Source: Streptomyces sp. TN58 (GTDB lineage Bacteria > Actinomycetota > Actinomycetes > Streptomycetales > Streptomycetaceae). Taken from it: a DNA stretch of 64,000 bases. Shown one piece after another: positions 9,048-17,774 of this stretch. The translations under genes and the position numbers were made by a program. The stretch's first letter is position 1. Each line of letters starts with the position of its first letter. The stretch covers positions 6,548,001 through 6,612,000 of the forward strand of contig NZ_CP018870.1 in assembly GCF_001941845.1 (NCBI RefSeq), read 5' to 3'. The notes under the pieces are model-generated. The model had not been told where the DNA came from. It made no database searches and saw only the letters and a list, made by a program, of their open reading frames with translations.

Positions 9048-9596
9048 TCAGAAGGAGAGGGGACCTATGCGGTACAGGACCTCTGCCTCGTGGCCTTCGT
9101 CGGGGAACTGGCCGCTTTCGAAAAGGACTTCGTGCCGTACCTGCCCGCCGTGCCGTTCGGCGTAGGAAGTGAACAGCCGCTCCGAGGCCGCGTTGTCGGG
9201 CGTCACGGTCGCCTCCAGGAACCGCAGGCCGTGTTCTTCGGCGACCCGCCGGGACAGCGCGTCGAGAAGCGCGCCCGCCACACCCAGCCCCCTCAGGGCC
9301 TCGTCTACGGCGATCTGCCAGATCAGCAGTGTCCGCGGCGCCTCGGGGCGCAGGTAGCCGCTCACGAAGCCGACCGGCTGCCCGGAGGCGTCCCGGGCCA
9401 CCGCGGACGTGCCGGCGAAGTCGCGGCACCACAGCAGGTAGCTGTACGGCGAGTTCAGGTCGAGGGCTCTGGAATCGTGGGCGATCCGCCACAGGGCGGC
9501 TCCGTCGCCTGCGTTCGGGCGATCGAGGCGCAAGCCGGTGGGAAGGGCAAGGATGTCGTCTCGGTAGTGGGCCGGTTCTGCACGAGCGGTGGTCAT
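9048..9596 (-). CDS. ectA: L-2,4-diaminobutyrate N-gamma-acetyltransferase
   Basis: A 182-aa GNAT acetyltransferase, the second step of ectoine synthesis. The protein begins weakly conserved and enters the EctA core at LRLDRPNAGDGAALWRIAHDS; the acetyl-CoA site is LRGLGVAGALLDALSRR. ATG 9596 is chosen because family members start 10-25 residues before that core. An open frame continues upstream to 9749, but it overlaps a probable promoter. No strong Shine-Dalgarno sequence is visible. It is the first gene of the ectABCD-ehuBCDA run. Confidence 0.9.
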   Translation of the reverse strand: MTTARAEPAHYRDDILALPTGLRLDRPNAGDGAALWRIAHDSRALDLNSPYSYLLWCRDFAGTSAVARDASGQPVGFVSGYLRPEAPRTLLIWQIAVDEALRGLGVAGALLDALSRRVAEEHGLRFLEATVTPDNAASERLFTSYAERHGGQVRHEVLFESGQFPDEGHEAEVLYRIGPLSF

Positions 9597-10128
9597 GCGG
9601 GCCGAAGTTACCCAGCAAGGGATGAAATTGCATGGGGCCAACGGGTTACCTGAGGCGAGGCCTTGTGGTATTCGATCCGCCTCGTAGTGGGTGACCTGCG
9701 GAGCCGTTCGGCGAGGCAAGACGGTGTCAAACCGGACAGTCTGGCCCATATGCTTTCAAGGTAACGAGACTGCAACACATTTGCCTCATGCTAAGTTTGA
9801 GACTTGAATGTTATGGCATTGTCGGCCGCTCCAAGGTTTGAAGAGGCGACGCCCCGGTTACTGCGCCGCCGTTGGCGGCCGGAGTCCGAGGAGCGCCGGT
9901 ACGCGCGCTGGTACGGAACGAAGCGGGCGGACTGCGTCCGGCGGCGGCGGGCTACTTCTTCGGCCGCCATGCCTTCCAGGTGGACTCGGGTGTGGTCGCC
10001 GTCTCGCCGACCGCTTCCAGTGCCACCCCGTGCGCCGAGCCCGCCTCGCCCGGCGCCTGGATGTTTCGCCGTCTGGCAAGGGGAGAGAACTGGACAGGTA
10101 CCACTCGGCACGGGACTCCAGGGGGAGC
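9597..10128. other. Divergent intergenic region between ectA and the GTPase-partner gene
   Basis: About 530 nt. The part nearest ectA (9750-9830) is unusually AT-rich for this window and probably carries the divergent promoters. From about 9830 to 10128 there are open frames on both strands but no recognisable family. Confidence 0.4.
9747..9775 (-). promoter_or_regulatory. Candidate promoter of the ectoine operon
   Basis: On the minus strand TTGCAG (9770-9775) is followed after exactly 17 nt by CATATG (9747-9752), a reasonable housekeeping-type -35/-10 pair in an AT-rich pocket about 150 nt upstream of ectA. Confidence 0.4.
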
Positions 10129-11349
10129 ATGTCCGACGCCACCGTCACCTTGGGCATAGGCGCCGCGGCCCAGGCGGCTGCTTCGCTCGTCAACACACAG
10201 CAGCAGATCCGGGCCGGTGAACGCGCCCGGGCCGAGCAGCACGAGTATGAACGAAAACAGGCCACCGCACGGTTCGACCGTGAGCTCCAGCTCGAAGCCG
10301 TCCGCCACCAACGCCAGTTCGAGCTCCGGCACCTTGAGTCCGACCTGCGCAGACAGGAGTCCCTCACCGCCCTCGGGACGCAGACTCTGTACTCCACCTA
10401 CCCCGTCCCGGAGGGGCCCGGCCACCTCCGTGCGGGGCTCCAACTCCTCGCCGACGACCTGTCGGAGCTTCCGCCCCTGCTCCTGTTCCCTCCGCTGGCA
10501 GGCGCCATCGAACCGCAGTGGGCGGGCCTGCGGTCCGCAGTCCTTGCCGCTCTTCGCCGTACGCTGGGCAGCGGCGGGCTGGTCGAGACGTACGACCATC
10601 TCAACCTGTTCCCCTGGCCGCATGCCGGCCTGTACTGGAACGACCTCTACGGAGTTCCCACCTTCGTCGCGCAGATCACCCTGTTCCGCGACACCCTGGA
10701 ACTCGGTATCGGCGGCTGCCACCTCGGCCCCGCCGCCACCCGAGCCGAACCGCTGCGCAGCGTCCTGCTGCACCGCCGGCGATCGGCGGGATCGTGGAAC
10801 GAGCGAGCCGTCGCCGAACTGAACGCACGGACGCCCGCGGGGCACGAGCTTGCCTTACCGACCGGCCCCGACAGCCTGAACCGTCTGGAACTGGAGGTCG
10901 CGGCCCGCGCCGTCGCCGCCGTGATCACCGCGGCCGTCGACGTGTACTGGCTCGCCGGTGCGGTTCGCTATCGGCAGCGCTTCGACGACGCGGTCGCCCT
11001 TCTCGGCCCCGCATCCCTCGCCGACTGGCCCGCCGATCTCGGAGTCCCCCTCGACAGGGTCGCCGACCCGGCCTACCACCTGCTGACCGTGGCACGCCGG
11101 GAAGCCGGACGGGGTCGTGGCGCCGAGGCCCTGGCCGCCCTCGAACGCTCCCTCGCCGTCCTGGCCCATCCCGACTACGCCGTCGCCGGACCGCCCTTCC
11201 CACCACCGCCCGAATGCGCCGAACACGTCCGGGCCACGGACGCGCGCTACACCGAGGCCCTTCGCGCCACCCTCGTCGCCGTCACCGGCGTAGCCGGACC
11301 GCTTCCCGCCGGACCGGCCGCCGCCCAGGAGGTCCTCGATGAGCAGTGA
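10129..11349 (+). CDS. Coiled-coil/helical partner of a dynamin-like GTPase (unknown function)
   Basis: A 406-aa protein of no family I recognise. The first 20 residues (TLGIGAAAQAAASLVN) are a small-residue amphipathic or hydrophobic helix. Residues about 25-85 are highly charged and coiled-coil-like (GERARAEQHEYERKQATARF, then RHLESDLRRQESL). A Trp/Tyr-rich globular part follows (LNLFPWPHAGLYWNDLYGVP). The C-terminal third is alpha-helical and TPR-like (RREAGRGRGAEALAALERSLAVLAHP). ATG 10129 follows GGGGGAG closely. Its end overlaps the GTPase gene by 11 nt, so the two proteins very likely act together. Confidence 0.8.
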   Translation: MSDATVTLGIGAAAQAAASLVNTQQQIRAGERARAEQHEYERKQATARFDRELQLEAVRHQRQFELRHLESDLRRQESLTALGTQTLYSTYPVPEGPGHLRAGLQLLADDLSELPPLLLFPPLAGAIEPQWAGLRSAVLAALRRTLGSGGLVETYDHLNLFPWPHAGLYWNDLYGVPTFVAQITLFRDTLELGIGGCHLGPAATRAEPLRSVLLHRRRSAGSWNERAVAELNARTPAGHELALPTGPDSLNRLELEVAARAVAAVITAAVDVYWLAGAVRYRQRFDDAVALLGPASLADWPADLGVPLDRVADPAYHLLTVARREAGRGRGAEALAALERSLAVLAHPDYAVAGPPFPPPPECAEHVRATDARYTEALRATLVAVTGVAGPLPAGPAAAQEVLDEQ

Positions 11350-13213
11350 ACGACATGCCGGACCGGACGCCGAGCCCGACCTCGCGGCACTGACCCGCGC
11401 CCTGGACCACCACCACGCCCTGCTGCCTCAGCCGGAACCCGCCCTCGCGGACGCCCTGGAGGCCCTTCGCCGCTCCGCCGACCAAGCCCACCTCGCGGTA
11501 CTGGGACCGGAGGCCGTAGGCAAGTCCACCCTGGTCAACCAACTCGTCGGCACGGATGTGACACCGGAGTCCCCGGGCCTGCCGGGCACCGTGGCTCCGG
11601 TGTACATCCGTCACGCCGACGTTCCCGCCCCTCGCTACCGCGTCCGGCGCACCGGTGGCGAGCCGGAGGACACGGGGGCCGAGGAGCTCGACGGCCGGAA
11701 CGACTTCGACCGCTGGATGCTCCAGGAACACAACCGCGACAACGCGCTCGGCGTACTCAGCGGACATGTGGAGCTGTCCGTGCCGATGCTGTCCGGCGGA
11801 CTCAGCCTGGTGGACCTCCCCGGCCTGTCAGGGGTGTCCGGCGCCGTCGCCGAGCAGACCGAACGGGACCTGGCGGGGCGCGCCTTCTCGGTCGTCCTGG
11901 TCTCCATGGGGCGCGCCAGTCTCAGATCCCTCCTCGACACGATCCGTGAGCTGAGGGAGGGGCCACGCCCGGCCCGGGTGGCTGCCGTCGTCTTCAACGA
12001 GGCCGATGGCCGGTTGCTCACCGCCGATCGGTTCCCCGCCACCCTGGCCATGCGCCGACAGAGCGTCACCGAGATCCTGGAGCCGCTGGACCGGGACGGC
12101 CGACTCGGCCTCGCATCCGCGAGCCTGCACTGCCTCAACCTGCTCCAGCCAGACGCGAAACACCTCGCCGACCTCCGTGACCGGCTTACCCGTTCGGTGC
12201 GGACCGAAGCCCGGCGAGCCGCCGCCGACACCACCCGCTACACCCTGCCCGTGCTGGACGCGGCACTGGACCGGCGGTCCCGCCGCGTCGCGGCCGTCCT
12301 GTCCGGGCAGGTCAACCGCCTTGAGATCGAACGCAGTGCCGACGAGGCGCTGGCGGGCCTCTCACCCCGGGGTGCCCTGTCCTCGCTGCTGACCGCGGGA
12401 CGTCCCGGCAGCGGCCCGAGTGACGGGCTCCGCGCCATCGAGGCGGACCGGCGGGACCAGGACTGGAAGGACGTCGAACCCGTCTACCTGGAGGAATGCG
12501 CGAGGATCATGCGCACCCTGGACGACATCGACGAACCGCTGAAGAAGGAACTACTGATCACCAAGGACCGAGCCAAGGAGGTCAGCGCGGAAGTCGAAGA
12601 GGCCCTGGCGGCCTCCCGGGCACGGATCGCAGAGGCGACCTCGCCCGGCTTCCGGGCCCTCGCTGAAGCCCTCGACGCGGTCGCCCGGGAACGCGAGGCG
12701 TTCTTCGACGCGCGGGTCCCCACCGGCCTGCACCGCACCGCGGCCCAGGCGGGGGAGGACGCCGAGGTCGACGTGGGGGAGTACCGCTACCGCAGCGCCG
12801 GCGAGATGTTCGAGGACGTCACCTCCAACGCGGACAACGGGGTCACCTTGCAGCTGTTCGCCGCATTGGTGCTCCCCTCCGTCCACTACCTGGGCGGCGG
12901 CCATCTCGGTCACCTCCGCCGTGGCCTCAAGCGGTTCCGCGGACACGCCTCCACTCTGCTGATGGGGTCCGACGGAGCTCCGGCCCCCTCCTGGCTGGAC
13001 AGTCGAACGGCGTTGATCGAGCGGGTCCGCACGGAGATGGTCCAGCGGATCAGTCATCTGGCCGGGACAGCCACGAACCGCACCGAACTGATGCTCGGCG
13101 CGCTGCGACGGCACCAACTGCGCATCGGCGAAGCCCGCACGGACATAGCCGACTGGGAGCGTCGACTGGGTCCCCTCCGTACGGCGGCGCCCGAGTCGGC
13201 CGGGTACCGCTGA
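11339..13213 (+). CDS. Dynamin-like large GTPase
   Basis: A 624-aa GTPase. G1 is GPEAVGKST at residues 56-64, a G2 Thr is in PGTVAPVY near 84, G3 is DLPG at 159-162, and a G4-like NEAD at 220-223 replaces the canonical N/TKxD. The rest is a long helical stalk-like region with a small hydrophobic patch near residues 500-530 (LQLFAALVLPSVHYLGGGHL) that could act as a membrane paddle. The overall size and layout fit bacterial dynamin-like proteins, which remodel membranes and often work in pairs. The 11-nt overlap with the upstream gene suggests a two-protein complex. Membrane association is inference. Confidence 0.82.
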   Translation: MSSERHAGPDAEPDLAALTRALDHHHALLPQPEPALADALEALRRSADQAHLAVLGPEAVGKSTLVNQLVGTDVTPESPGLPGTVAPVYIRHADVPAPRYRVRRTGGEPEDTGAEELDGRNDFDRWMLQEHNRDNALGVLSGHVELSVPMLSGGLSLVDLPGLSGVSGAVAEQTERDLAGRAFSVVLVSMGRASLRSLLDTIRELREGPRPARVAAVVFNEADGRLLTADRFPATLAMRRQSVTEILEPLDRDGRLGLASASLHCLNLLQPDAKHLADLRDRLTRSVRTEARRAAADTTRYTLPVLDAALDRRSRRVAAVLSGQVNRLEIERSADEALAGLSPRGALSSLLTAGRPGSGPSDGLRAIEADRRDQDWKDVEPVYLEECARIMRTLDDIDEPLKKELLITKDRAKEVSAEVEEALAASRARIAEATSPGFRALAEALDAVAREREAFFDARVPTGLHRTAAQAGEDAEVDVGEYRYRSAGEMFEDVTSNADNGVTLQLFAALVLPSVHYLGGGHLGHLRRGLKRFRGHASTLLMGSDGAPAPSWLDSRTALIERVRTEMVQRISHLAGTATNRTELMLGALRRHQLRIGEARTDIADWERRLGPLRTAAPESAGYR

Positions 13214-13248
13214 CCGACGGCAGCCCCGCCGCCTCGTACGGCCCACGC

Positions 13249-13279
13249 TCCGGTACCGGTCCCTACGGCCGGTACCGGA
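13249..13279. terminator. Bidirectional hairpin between convergent genes
   Basis: An 11-bp perfect inverted repeat (TCCGGTACCGG ... CCGGTACCGGA) with a 9-nt loop lies between the GTPase gene and the convergent repeat-protein gene. It has no U-tract, as is common in streptomycetes. Confidence 0.6.
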
Positions 13280-13304
13280 ACGACAGGACACGCCGGCCAC
13301 ACCA

Positions 13305-13913
13305 TCAGTCCTCGAAAGAGATGCCTCCCCCGTGGGTGGTGGTGTCGGTGACCGTGCCGTCCTCGACCGCACGGGACCGCTCCACGAAAGCCTGGGCCCC
13401 GGCCGCGACTTCGCCGTCCCCGACCCACTCTTCCGGGTAGCCGACCCTGACGGTCGCGTCGTACTCGGTCCGGTCGACAGCGGTGCCGTCGCGCAGCGTC
13501 TGCGTGGTGGTGTGGGAGAGCTCGCCGCCGATCGAGAAGTCCCCGGCCACCTGGAACGACTCGTCTCCACCCGACCCGTACGAGGGCTCCGTCCCCGTGA
13601 GCGACTCGGTCCCGGTGGTTGACTCGGTGCCGTTTACGGCTTCGGTCCCCGCCGAACTTTCCGTGCCGGCCCATACCCCGGCCCCCGAACCGTACGGGGT
13701 CTGCGCCTCCCAGCCGGACTCGGCACCGATCCCTCCGAAGTCCGCAGCCTCGCTGCCGTCAGCGCCTCCGGAGCCGTACGCTGCGTCCGTACCTCCCCAG
13801 CCTGCCCCGCTGTCGCCGTACGCATCCTCTGAGCCGGCCGTGCCGCCGGCTTCCCAACCGCTCTCGGCCCCGGACCCGCTCTCCATGCTGTACCCGTCCT
13901 CGGTAGCTGACAT
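13305..13913 (-). CDS. Gly/Ser/Glu-rich repeat protein, unknown function
   Basis: A 202-aa acidic protein with a low-complexity N-terminal half and a folded-looking C-terminal half. The octapeptide GAESGWEA occurs at residues 15-22 and 63-70. YGSGG-type units occur at 46-50, 74-77 and 112-116. Residues 82-111 contain five tandem six-residue repeats of the form xGTExx. Residues 118-202 look like a small beta-rich domain (FQVAGDFSIGGELSHTTTQT ... GVGYPEEW-like). There is no signal peptide or membrane segment. ATG 13913 is preceded by a strong GGGAGGAG. It is convergent with the dynamin-like operon. Confidence 0.75.
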   Translation of the reverse strand: MSATEDGYSMESGSGAESGWEAGGTAGSEDAYGDSGAGWGGTDAAYGSGGADGSEAADFGGIGAESGWEAQTPYGSGAGVWAGTESSAGTEAVNGTESTTGTESLTGTEPSYGSGGDESFQVAGDFSIGGELSHTTTQTLRDGTAVDRTEYDATVRVGYPEEWVGDGEVAAGAQAFVERSRAVEDGTVTDTTTHGGGISFED

Positions 13914-14052
13914 GGCACTCCTCCCTGAGACAGACGGCACCCCACGCCGGATCCCGCTTCCGCGGGCCTTCCCCCGAACCCGTCCCCGCACACGGCCCCG
14001 CCGAAATCGGGGGGCATGGCCGGAAGCCATGCTGATCGCCGCCGTCGGCAAC

Positions 14053-14991
14053 CTACCGCCCGACGCTCTCGTCCCACCTGGACGGGTGGACGTCGGAACT
14101 GACGGCCGTGGCCCGCCGCTCGCACGCCACCTGCGCACCACGCCCTACGGCGCAGCCGCAGCACCGGTCCGGGCCGGGATCCGGATCGGGCCAGGCCGAC
14201 GGGTGGCGCTGTGCGGAGTACAGCATCGCGGCCGCGCCGCGGAGGGCAGCGGTGTGTGGTTCCCGGACCGTGGTCACCGGCGCCCGCAGGCCGCCGACGA
14301 GCAGCGGGACGAGGTCGGGGCGCAGCCCGCCGTCGCCCGCCAGGAGTACGCCCCGGTTCAGCGCGGCAGCGGTCCTGGCGGTGCGGTCCTGGCGGAGCAT
14401 GGCACGCACCATCGCCACGACCGCGCCACCGAGCTGTTCCGAAGGGCCGGCCCCGACCGGGTCGCCCGCACCCAGCGCGGTACCGCGTGCGTCGACGACC
14501 ACGCCCCCGACCAGGAGGACGACCTCGCTGGAGTGCCGGCCGACGTCCGCCACCAGCAGCGGCCCGGTGAGATCGGCGTGCGCCGCGAGAGCCGCGGCAC
14601 GGGCCGCGGACAGGCTCAGAACCGCCCGCGGGCGCAGCACGTCCACCACCGCACGAGCCCGCTCCCGGTAAGCCGGGCCGTGCATCACAGGCGTGGTGAC
14701 CACGACCAGGGGACGAGCACGGCGCGGCACGTGAGGGCCGAGCAGCCGGTCGAGCCTCCGGGCCGTCTCAGGGACGTCCGGGATCGTGCCGGATCCGACC
14801 GGGTGGTGCGCGACCCGCGCATCCGGCACGTTGATGCCGGGCGTGTCGAGGACCACCCCGCGGCCGGGGACCCAGACCCGCGTGCGGGCACTGCCCATGT
14901 CAAGCGCGAGGCCGCCGTACTGAGGGAACAGCGGCCGGGACGGACTGCCGGGGGGGGGCAGGCCGACACCACGTCGGTGGACCGCGCTCAT
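14053..14991 (-). CDS. Short MreB-like (actin-fold) protein
   Basis: A 312-aa actin/Hsp70-fold protein. The N-terminal phosphate-1 loop reads GGLALDMGSARTRVWVPGRG, corresponding to the MreB IDLGTANT region with the following V-x-G-x-G strand. The phosphate-2 loop is LLVADVGRHSSEVVLLVGG. Classical MreB is about 340 aa; this one is shorter and diverged, and ends in a Cys/Arg-rich tail (GPDRCCGCAVGRG). I recall that Streptomyces coelicolor has a third, reduced MreB-like protein besides MreB and Mbl; this is probably its counterpart. Its ATG overlaps the stop of the upstream DksA-like gene (ATGA). Confidence 0.8.
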   Translation of the reverse strand: MSAVHRRGVGLPPPGSPSRPLFPQYGGLALDMGSARTRVWVPGRGVVLDTPGINVPDARVAHHPVGSGTIPDVPETARRLDRLLGPHVPRRARPLVVVTTPVMHGPAYRERARAVVDVLRPRAVLSLSAARAAALAAHADLTGPLLVADVGRHSSEVVLLVGGVVVDARGTALGAGDPVGAGPSEQLGGAVVAMVRAMLRQDRTARTAAALNRGVLLAGDGGLRPDLVPLLVGGLRAPVTTVREPHTAALRGAAAMLYSAQRHPSAWPDPDPGPDRCCGCAVGRGAQVACERRATAVSSDVHPSRWDESVGR

Positions 14992-15383
14992 CGCCTGGCC
15001 TCCCGCACCTGCTGGCAGCGGCCGCAGTAGCGGGCCTGCGGCACGATGGCCAGGCGTTCCCGGTCGATCGGCCGCCGGCACAGGTGGCAGGTGCCGTAGC
15101 CGCCTTCGGCGATGCGCTGCAGTGCCGCTTGGACGTCGGCGAGGACCATGCGCGCCGAAGCGGCGAGTTTGACCTGCACCTCGACCCGCCCCGGGGAGCG
15201 GCGCCCCGGCGACTCCCCGGCGTGCGACGCGGCGGCGATCCTCCGCAGCTGCTCCTGTCGGAACAGGAGTTGTTCGTGCAGGTTCTCCTGCAGGGCCGCG
15301 AGGTCCTCGAACGACAGGTGCGCGTTCGGGCCGTTGACGGTCTGGTGGTTCACGACGACACCCCTTGGGAGCAGGGCGGACAC
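14988..15383 (-). CDS. DksA/TraR-type zinc-finger protein
   Basis: A 131-aa protein. The C-terminal C4 finger is CHLC ... CGRC within GGYGTCHLCRRPIDRERLAIVP, the typical DksA/TraR motif. An N-terminal helical hairpin precedes it (LSFEDLAALQENLHEQLLFRQ). Such proteins bind RNA polymerase or act as general stress regulators. The start is GTG 15383; a second GTG at 15353 has better ribosome-binding spacing (AAGGGG). The stop overlaps the MreB-like start by 4 nt. Confidence 0.85.
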   Translation of the reverse strand: MSALLPRGVVVNHQTVNGPNAHLSFEDLAALQENLHEQLLFRQEQLRRIAAASHAGESPGRRSPGRVEVQVKLAASARMVLADVQAALQRIAEGGYGTCHLCRRPIDRERLAIVPQARYCGRCQQVREARR

Positions 15384-15407
15384 GCGGACTCGACTGCCAC
15401 ATGGCAG

Positions 15408-15737
15408 TCAGGTGGTCAGACGGTTCTGGCAGGCGACGCAGTACCGCGTGTAGGGCAGGATTTCCAAGCGCTCCGCGGGGACGACATCGGAACAGCTCAG
15501 GCAGGTGCCGTAGGAGCCGTCGTCGAGGCGGGTGAACGCCTCCTCGATCTCCTTGAGCACCCGCCTGCTCGCTTCCGCCTGCGCCGTCAGCAGGTGCCCG
15601 TCGGCGCTCTGCCCGCCTCCGAGGAGGGCCTGGAGCTGGGCCGCCCGGCTGCTGCGGGCGTGTTCGAGACGTCGGCGCGCGTCCTGGGCGGACAGCCGGC
15701 CGCGGTGCGGGCCGGTCTGGGAAACGTCGAGAGGCAC
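15408..15737 (-). CDS. Second DksA/TraR-type zinc-finger protein
   Basis: A 109-aa paralogue of the neighbouring gene, with finger CLSC ... CVAC inside GSYGTCLSCSDVVPAERLEILP and a preceding helical coiled coil (RRRLEHARSSRAAQLQALLG). GTG 15737 is chosen because AAGGGA lies 7 nt upstream; the frame is open to 15959, but that part is unlike the family. Tandem DksA-like genes followed by an MreB-like gene suggest a co-regulated unit. Confidence 0.82.
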   Translation of the reverse strand: MPLDVSQTGPHRGRLSAQDARRRLEHARSSRAAQLQALLGGGQSADGHLLTAQAEASRRVLKEIEEAFTRLDDGSYGTCLSCSDVVPAERLEILPYTRYCVACQNRLTT

Positions 15738-16022
15738 GGCAGAGTCCCTTCGGGTCGGCTCCGGGTGCAGGGGTCGCACCCGCTTCCACGGCAGCGCGCG
15801 GTCGGTGGACGGGGCGACCGACGTCTGGGGCGCTGCGGTCCTACGACTGTGCCCGTCGCTCCGCCGGAAAGACATGGGTGTCAGGCCCCATCTCATGCCC
15901 AGGCCATGACCATAGATCGCTTTTGAACCTTTGATGTGCGGGTCGAATGCCCTCGACATCTGTCATAAGTAAAGGCAGAGTGGCGCGTGCATGCTCGCAA
16001 TCAAAGGGAGGGGGTCGCTCCG

Positions 16023-16988
16023 GTGTCGCTGTTCTGGCGTATCTTCGGGCTCAACGGCGTGGTGCTGGGCGCCGCGACCGCGCTACTGCTGTGGGCACCG
16101 GTGACGGTTTCGGTACCGGTACTCCTCACCGAGGCGGTGATCTTGGTGGGCGGTCTGGTCGTCATGCTCGTCGCCAACGCGGCCCTGCTGCGCTGGGGTT
16201 TGGCACCGCTGGACCGGCTCAGGGCTCTGATGGCCACCGTCGACCTGCTGCGTCCCGGCCAGCGCCTGCCCATGCCCGGCCCCCGCGGCGGGGCGGACGG
16301 CGAGATCGGCCATTTGGTCCGCGCGTTCAACGCCATGCTGGAGCGGCTGGAGCAGGAGAGGGCCGCATCCAGCGCGCGCGTAATCCTCGCCCAGGAGGCT
16401 GAGCGCCGCCGGATCGCCCAGGAACTGCACGACGAGGTCGGCCAGAGCATGACCGCGATCCTGCTGGTCCTGGGCCGTGCCGCGGACACCGCCGACGCAC
16501 CCCTGCGCGAGGACCTCCAACAGGCCCGGGAGATCACCCGCGACAGCCTGGACGAGGTACGCCGCCTCGTACGCCGCCTGCGCCCGGGCGTCCTCGACGA
16601 CCTGGGCCTGGTCAGCGCCCTGACCTCGCTCACCCAGGACTTCTCCACCCACACCGGTCTGCACGTCGTACGCCACTTCGAGACCGGCCTGCCCGTCCTG
16701 GAGCCCGAGACCGAACTCGTCCTGTACCGGGTGGCCCAGGAAAGCCTGACGAACACAGCCCGGCACGCCGACGCGCGCAGTGTCGGCGTGAGCCTGTACC
16801 AGGCCGACGACGCGGTGGTGCTGGAGATCGCCGACGACGGCCGCGGCATCGAGGGAGCCTGCGAGGGAGCCGGCATCCGCGGCATGCGCGAACGCGCCCT
16901 CCTCGCGGGAGCCGCCCTCCACGTCACCTCCACCCCCGGGTCAGGCACCCGCATCCGCCTCACCACCCCCGCCCTCCCGGAGCCTTGA
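16023..16988 (+). CDS. NarL-type sensor histidine kinase
   Basis: A 321-aa membrane kinase. Two hydrophobic segments lie within residues 8-55 (FGLNGVVLGAATALLLWAP and ILVGGLVVMLVANAALL), followed by a HAMP linker and the HisKA_3 phosphoacceptor RRRIAQELHDEVGQ. The ATP-binding domain has ESLTNTARHA, DDGRGI and GIRGMRERA. GTG 16023 follows GGGAGGGGG at good spacing; an upstream GTG at 15987 is less likely. The gene ends 2 nt before the response regulator. Confidence 0.92.
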   Translation: MSLFWRIFGLNGVVLGAATALLLWAPVTVSVPVLLTEAVILVGGLVVMLVANAALLRWGLAPLDRLRALMATVDLLRPGQRLPMPGPRGGADGEIGHLVRAFNAMLERLEQERAASSARVILAQEAERRRIAQELHDEVGQSMTAILLVLGRAADTADAPLREDLQQAREITRDSLDEVRRLVRRLRPGVLDDLGLVSALTSLTQDFSTHTGLHVVRHFETGLPVLEPETELVLYRVAQESLTNTARHADARSVGVSLYQADDAVVLEIADDGRGIEGACEGAGIRGMRERALLAGAALHVTSTPGSGTRIRLTTPALPEP

Positions 16989-16990
16989 CC

Positions 16991-17719
16991 ATGCCCGATC
17001 CCGCACCACTTCCCGATCCCGCACCCCTTCCCGACCCCGGCCACCCCCCGGCCCCGGTCACGCCCGGCCGACGACCGATCCGCATCCTGCTCGCCGACGA
17101 CCACGCCCTCGTACGCCGCGGCATCCGCCTGATCCTCGACCGGGAACCGGACCTGCAGATCGTCGCCGAGGCGGGAGACGGAGCCGAAGCCGTTCAGGCG
17201 GCGCGGAGCACGGACATCGACCTGGCCGTACTCGACATCACCATGCCGCGCCTCACCGGCCTGCAGGCCGCCCGCGAGCTGGCCGCTCTCCGGCCGAACC
17301 TGCGGATCCTCATGCTCACCATGCACGACAACGAGCAGTACCTCTTCCAGGCTCTCAAGGCCGGCGCCTGCGGATACGTACCGAAATCCGTCGCGGACCG
17401 CGACCTGGTCAGCGCCTGCCGGGCCGCGATGCGCAACGAGCCGTTCCTCCACCCCGGCGGGGTGAGCGCCCTGATCCGCAACTACCTGGAGCGGGGTGTG
17501 CACGGCGGGGACGACCGCGACGGCATCCTCACCCCCCGGGAGGAGCAGGTACTCAAACTCGTGGCCGAGGGTCACTCCTCCAAGCACATGGCAGAGCTCC
17601 TGTTCATCAGCATCAAGACGGTGCACCGCCACCGGGCCAACCTGCTGCACAAACTCGGCCTCCGAGATCGGCTGGAGCTGACCCGGTACGCCATCCGCAC
17701 CGGCCTCATCGAACCCTGA
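16991..17719 (+). CDS. NarL/LuxR-type response regulator
   Basis: A 242-aa regulator. After a Pro/Asp-rich N-terminal tail, the receiver begins IRILLADDHALVRRG, has the phospho-Asp in LAVLDITMPR and the Lys in YVPKS. The C-terminal LuxR helix-turn-helix is LTPREEQVLKLVAEGHSSKH ... SIKTVHRHRANLLHKLGL. ATG 16991 is 8 nt after GGAG. It is presumably phosphorylated by the kinase encoded immediately upstream and may control the exported-protein/SecDF genes that follow. Confidence 0.93.
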   Translation: MPDPAPLPDPAPLPDPGHPPAPVTPGRRPIRILLADDHALVRRGIRLILDREPDLQIVAEAGDGAEAVQAARSTDIDLAVLDITMPRLTGLQAARELAALRPNLRILMLTMHDNEQYLFQALKAGACGYVPKSVADRDLVSACRAAMRNEPFLHPGGVSALIRNYLERGVHGGDDRDGILTPREEQVLKLVAEGHSSKHMAELLFISIKTVHRHRANLLHKLGLRDRLELTRYAIRTGLIEP

Positions 17720-17774
17720 CCCCGCGCGGGTCCCTCCCCCTTCCCCCGTCACCGGCACCCAGAGAGGACGGCGC

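Noticed and set aside
9791..10111. Possible tRNA or tRNA-derived integration site in the ectA upstream region
   Set aside because: A TTCAAAC-like loop is present on the minus strand but no 5-bp T-stem or acceptor stem could be paired.
13305..13913. The repetitive gene considered as a CRISPR-like or tandem DNA repeat array
   Set aside because: Repeats are short, coding and degenerate at DNA level, without spacers.
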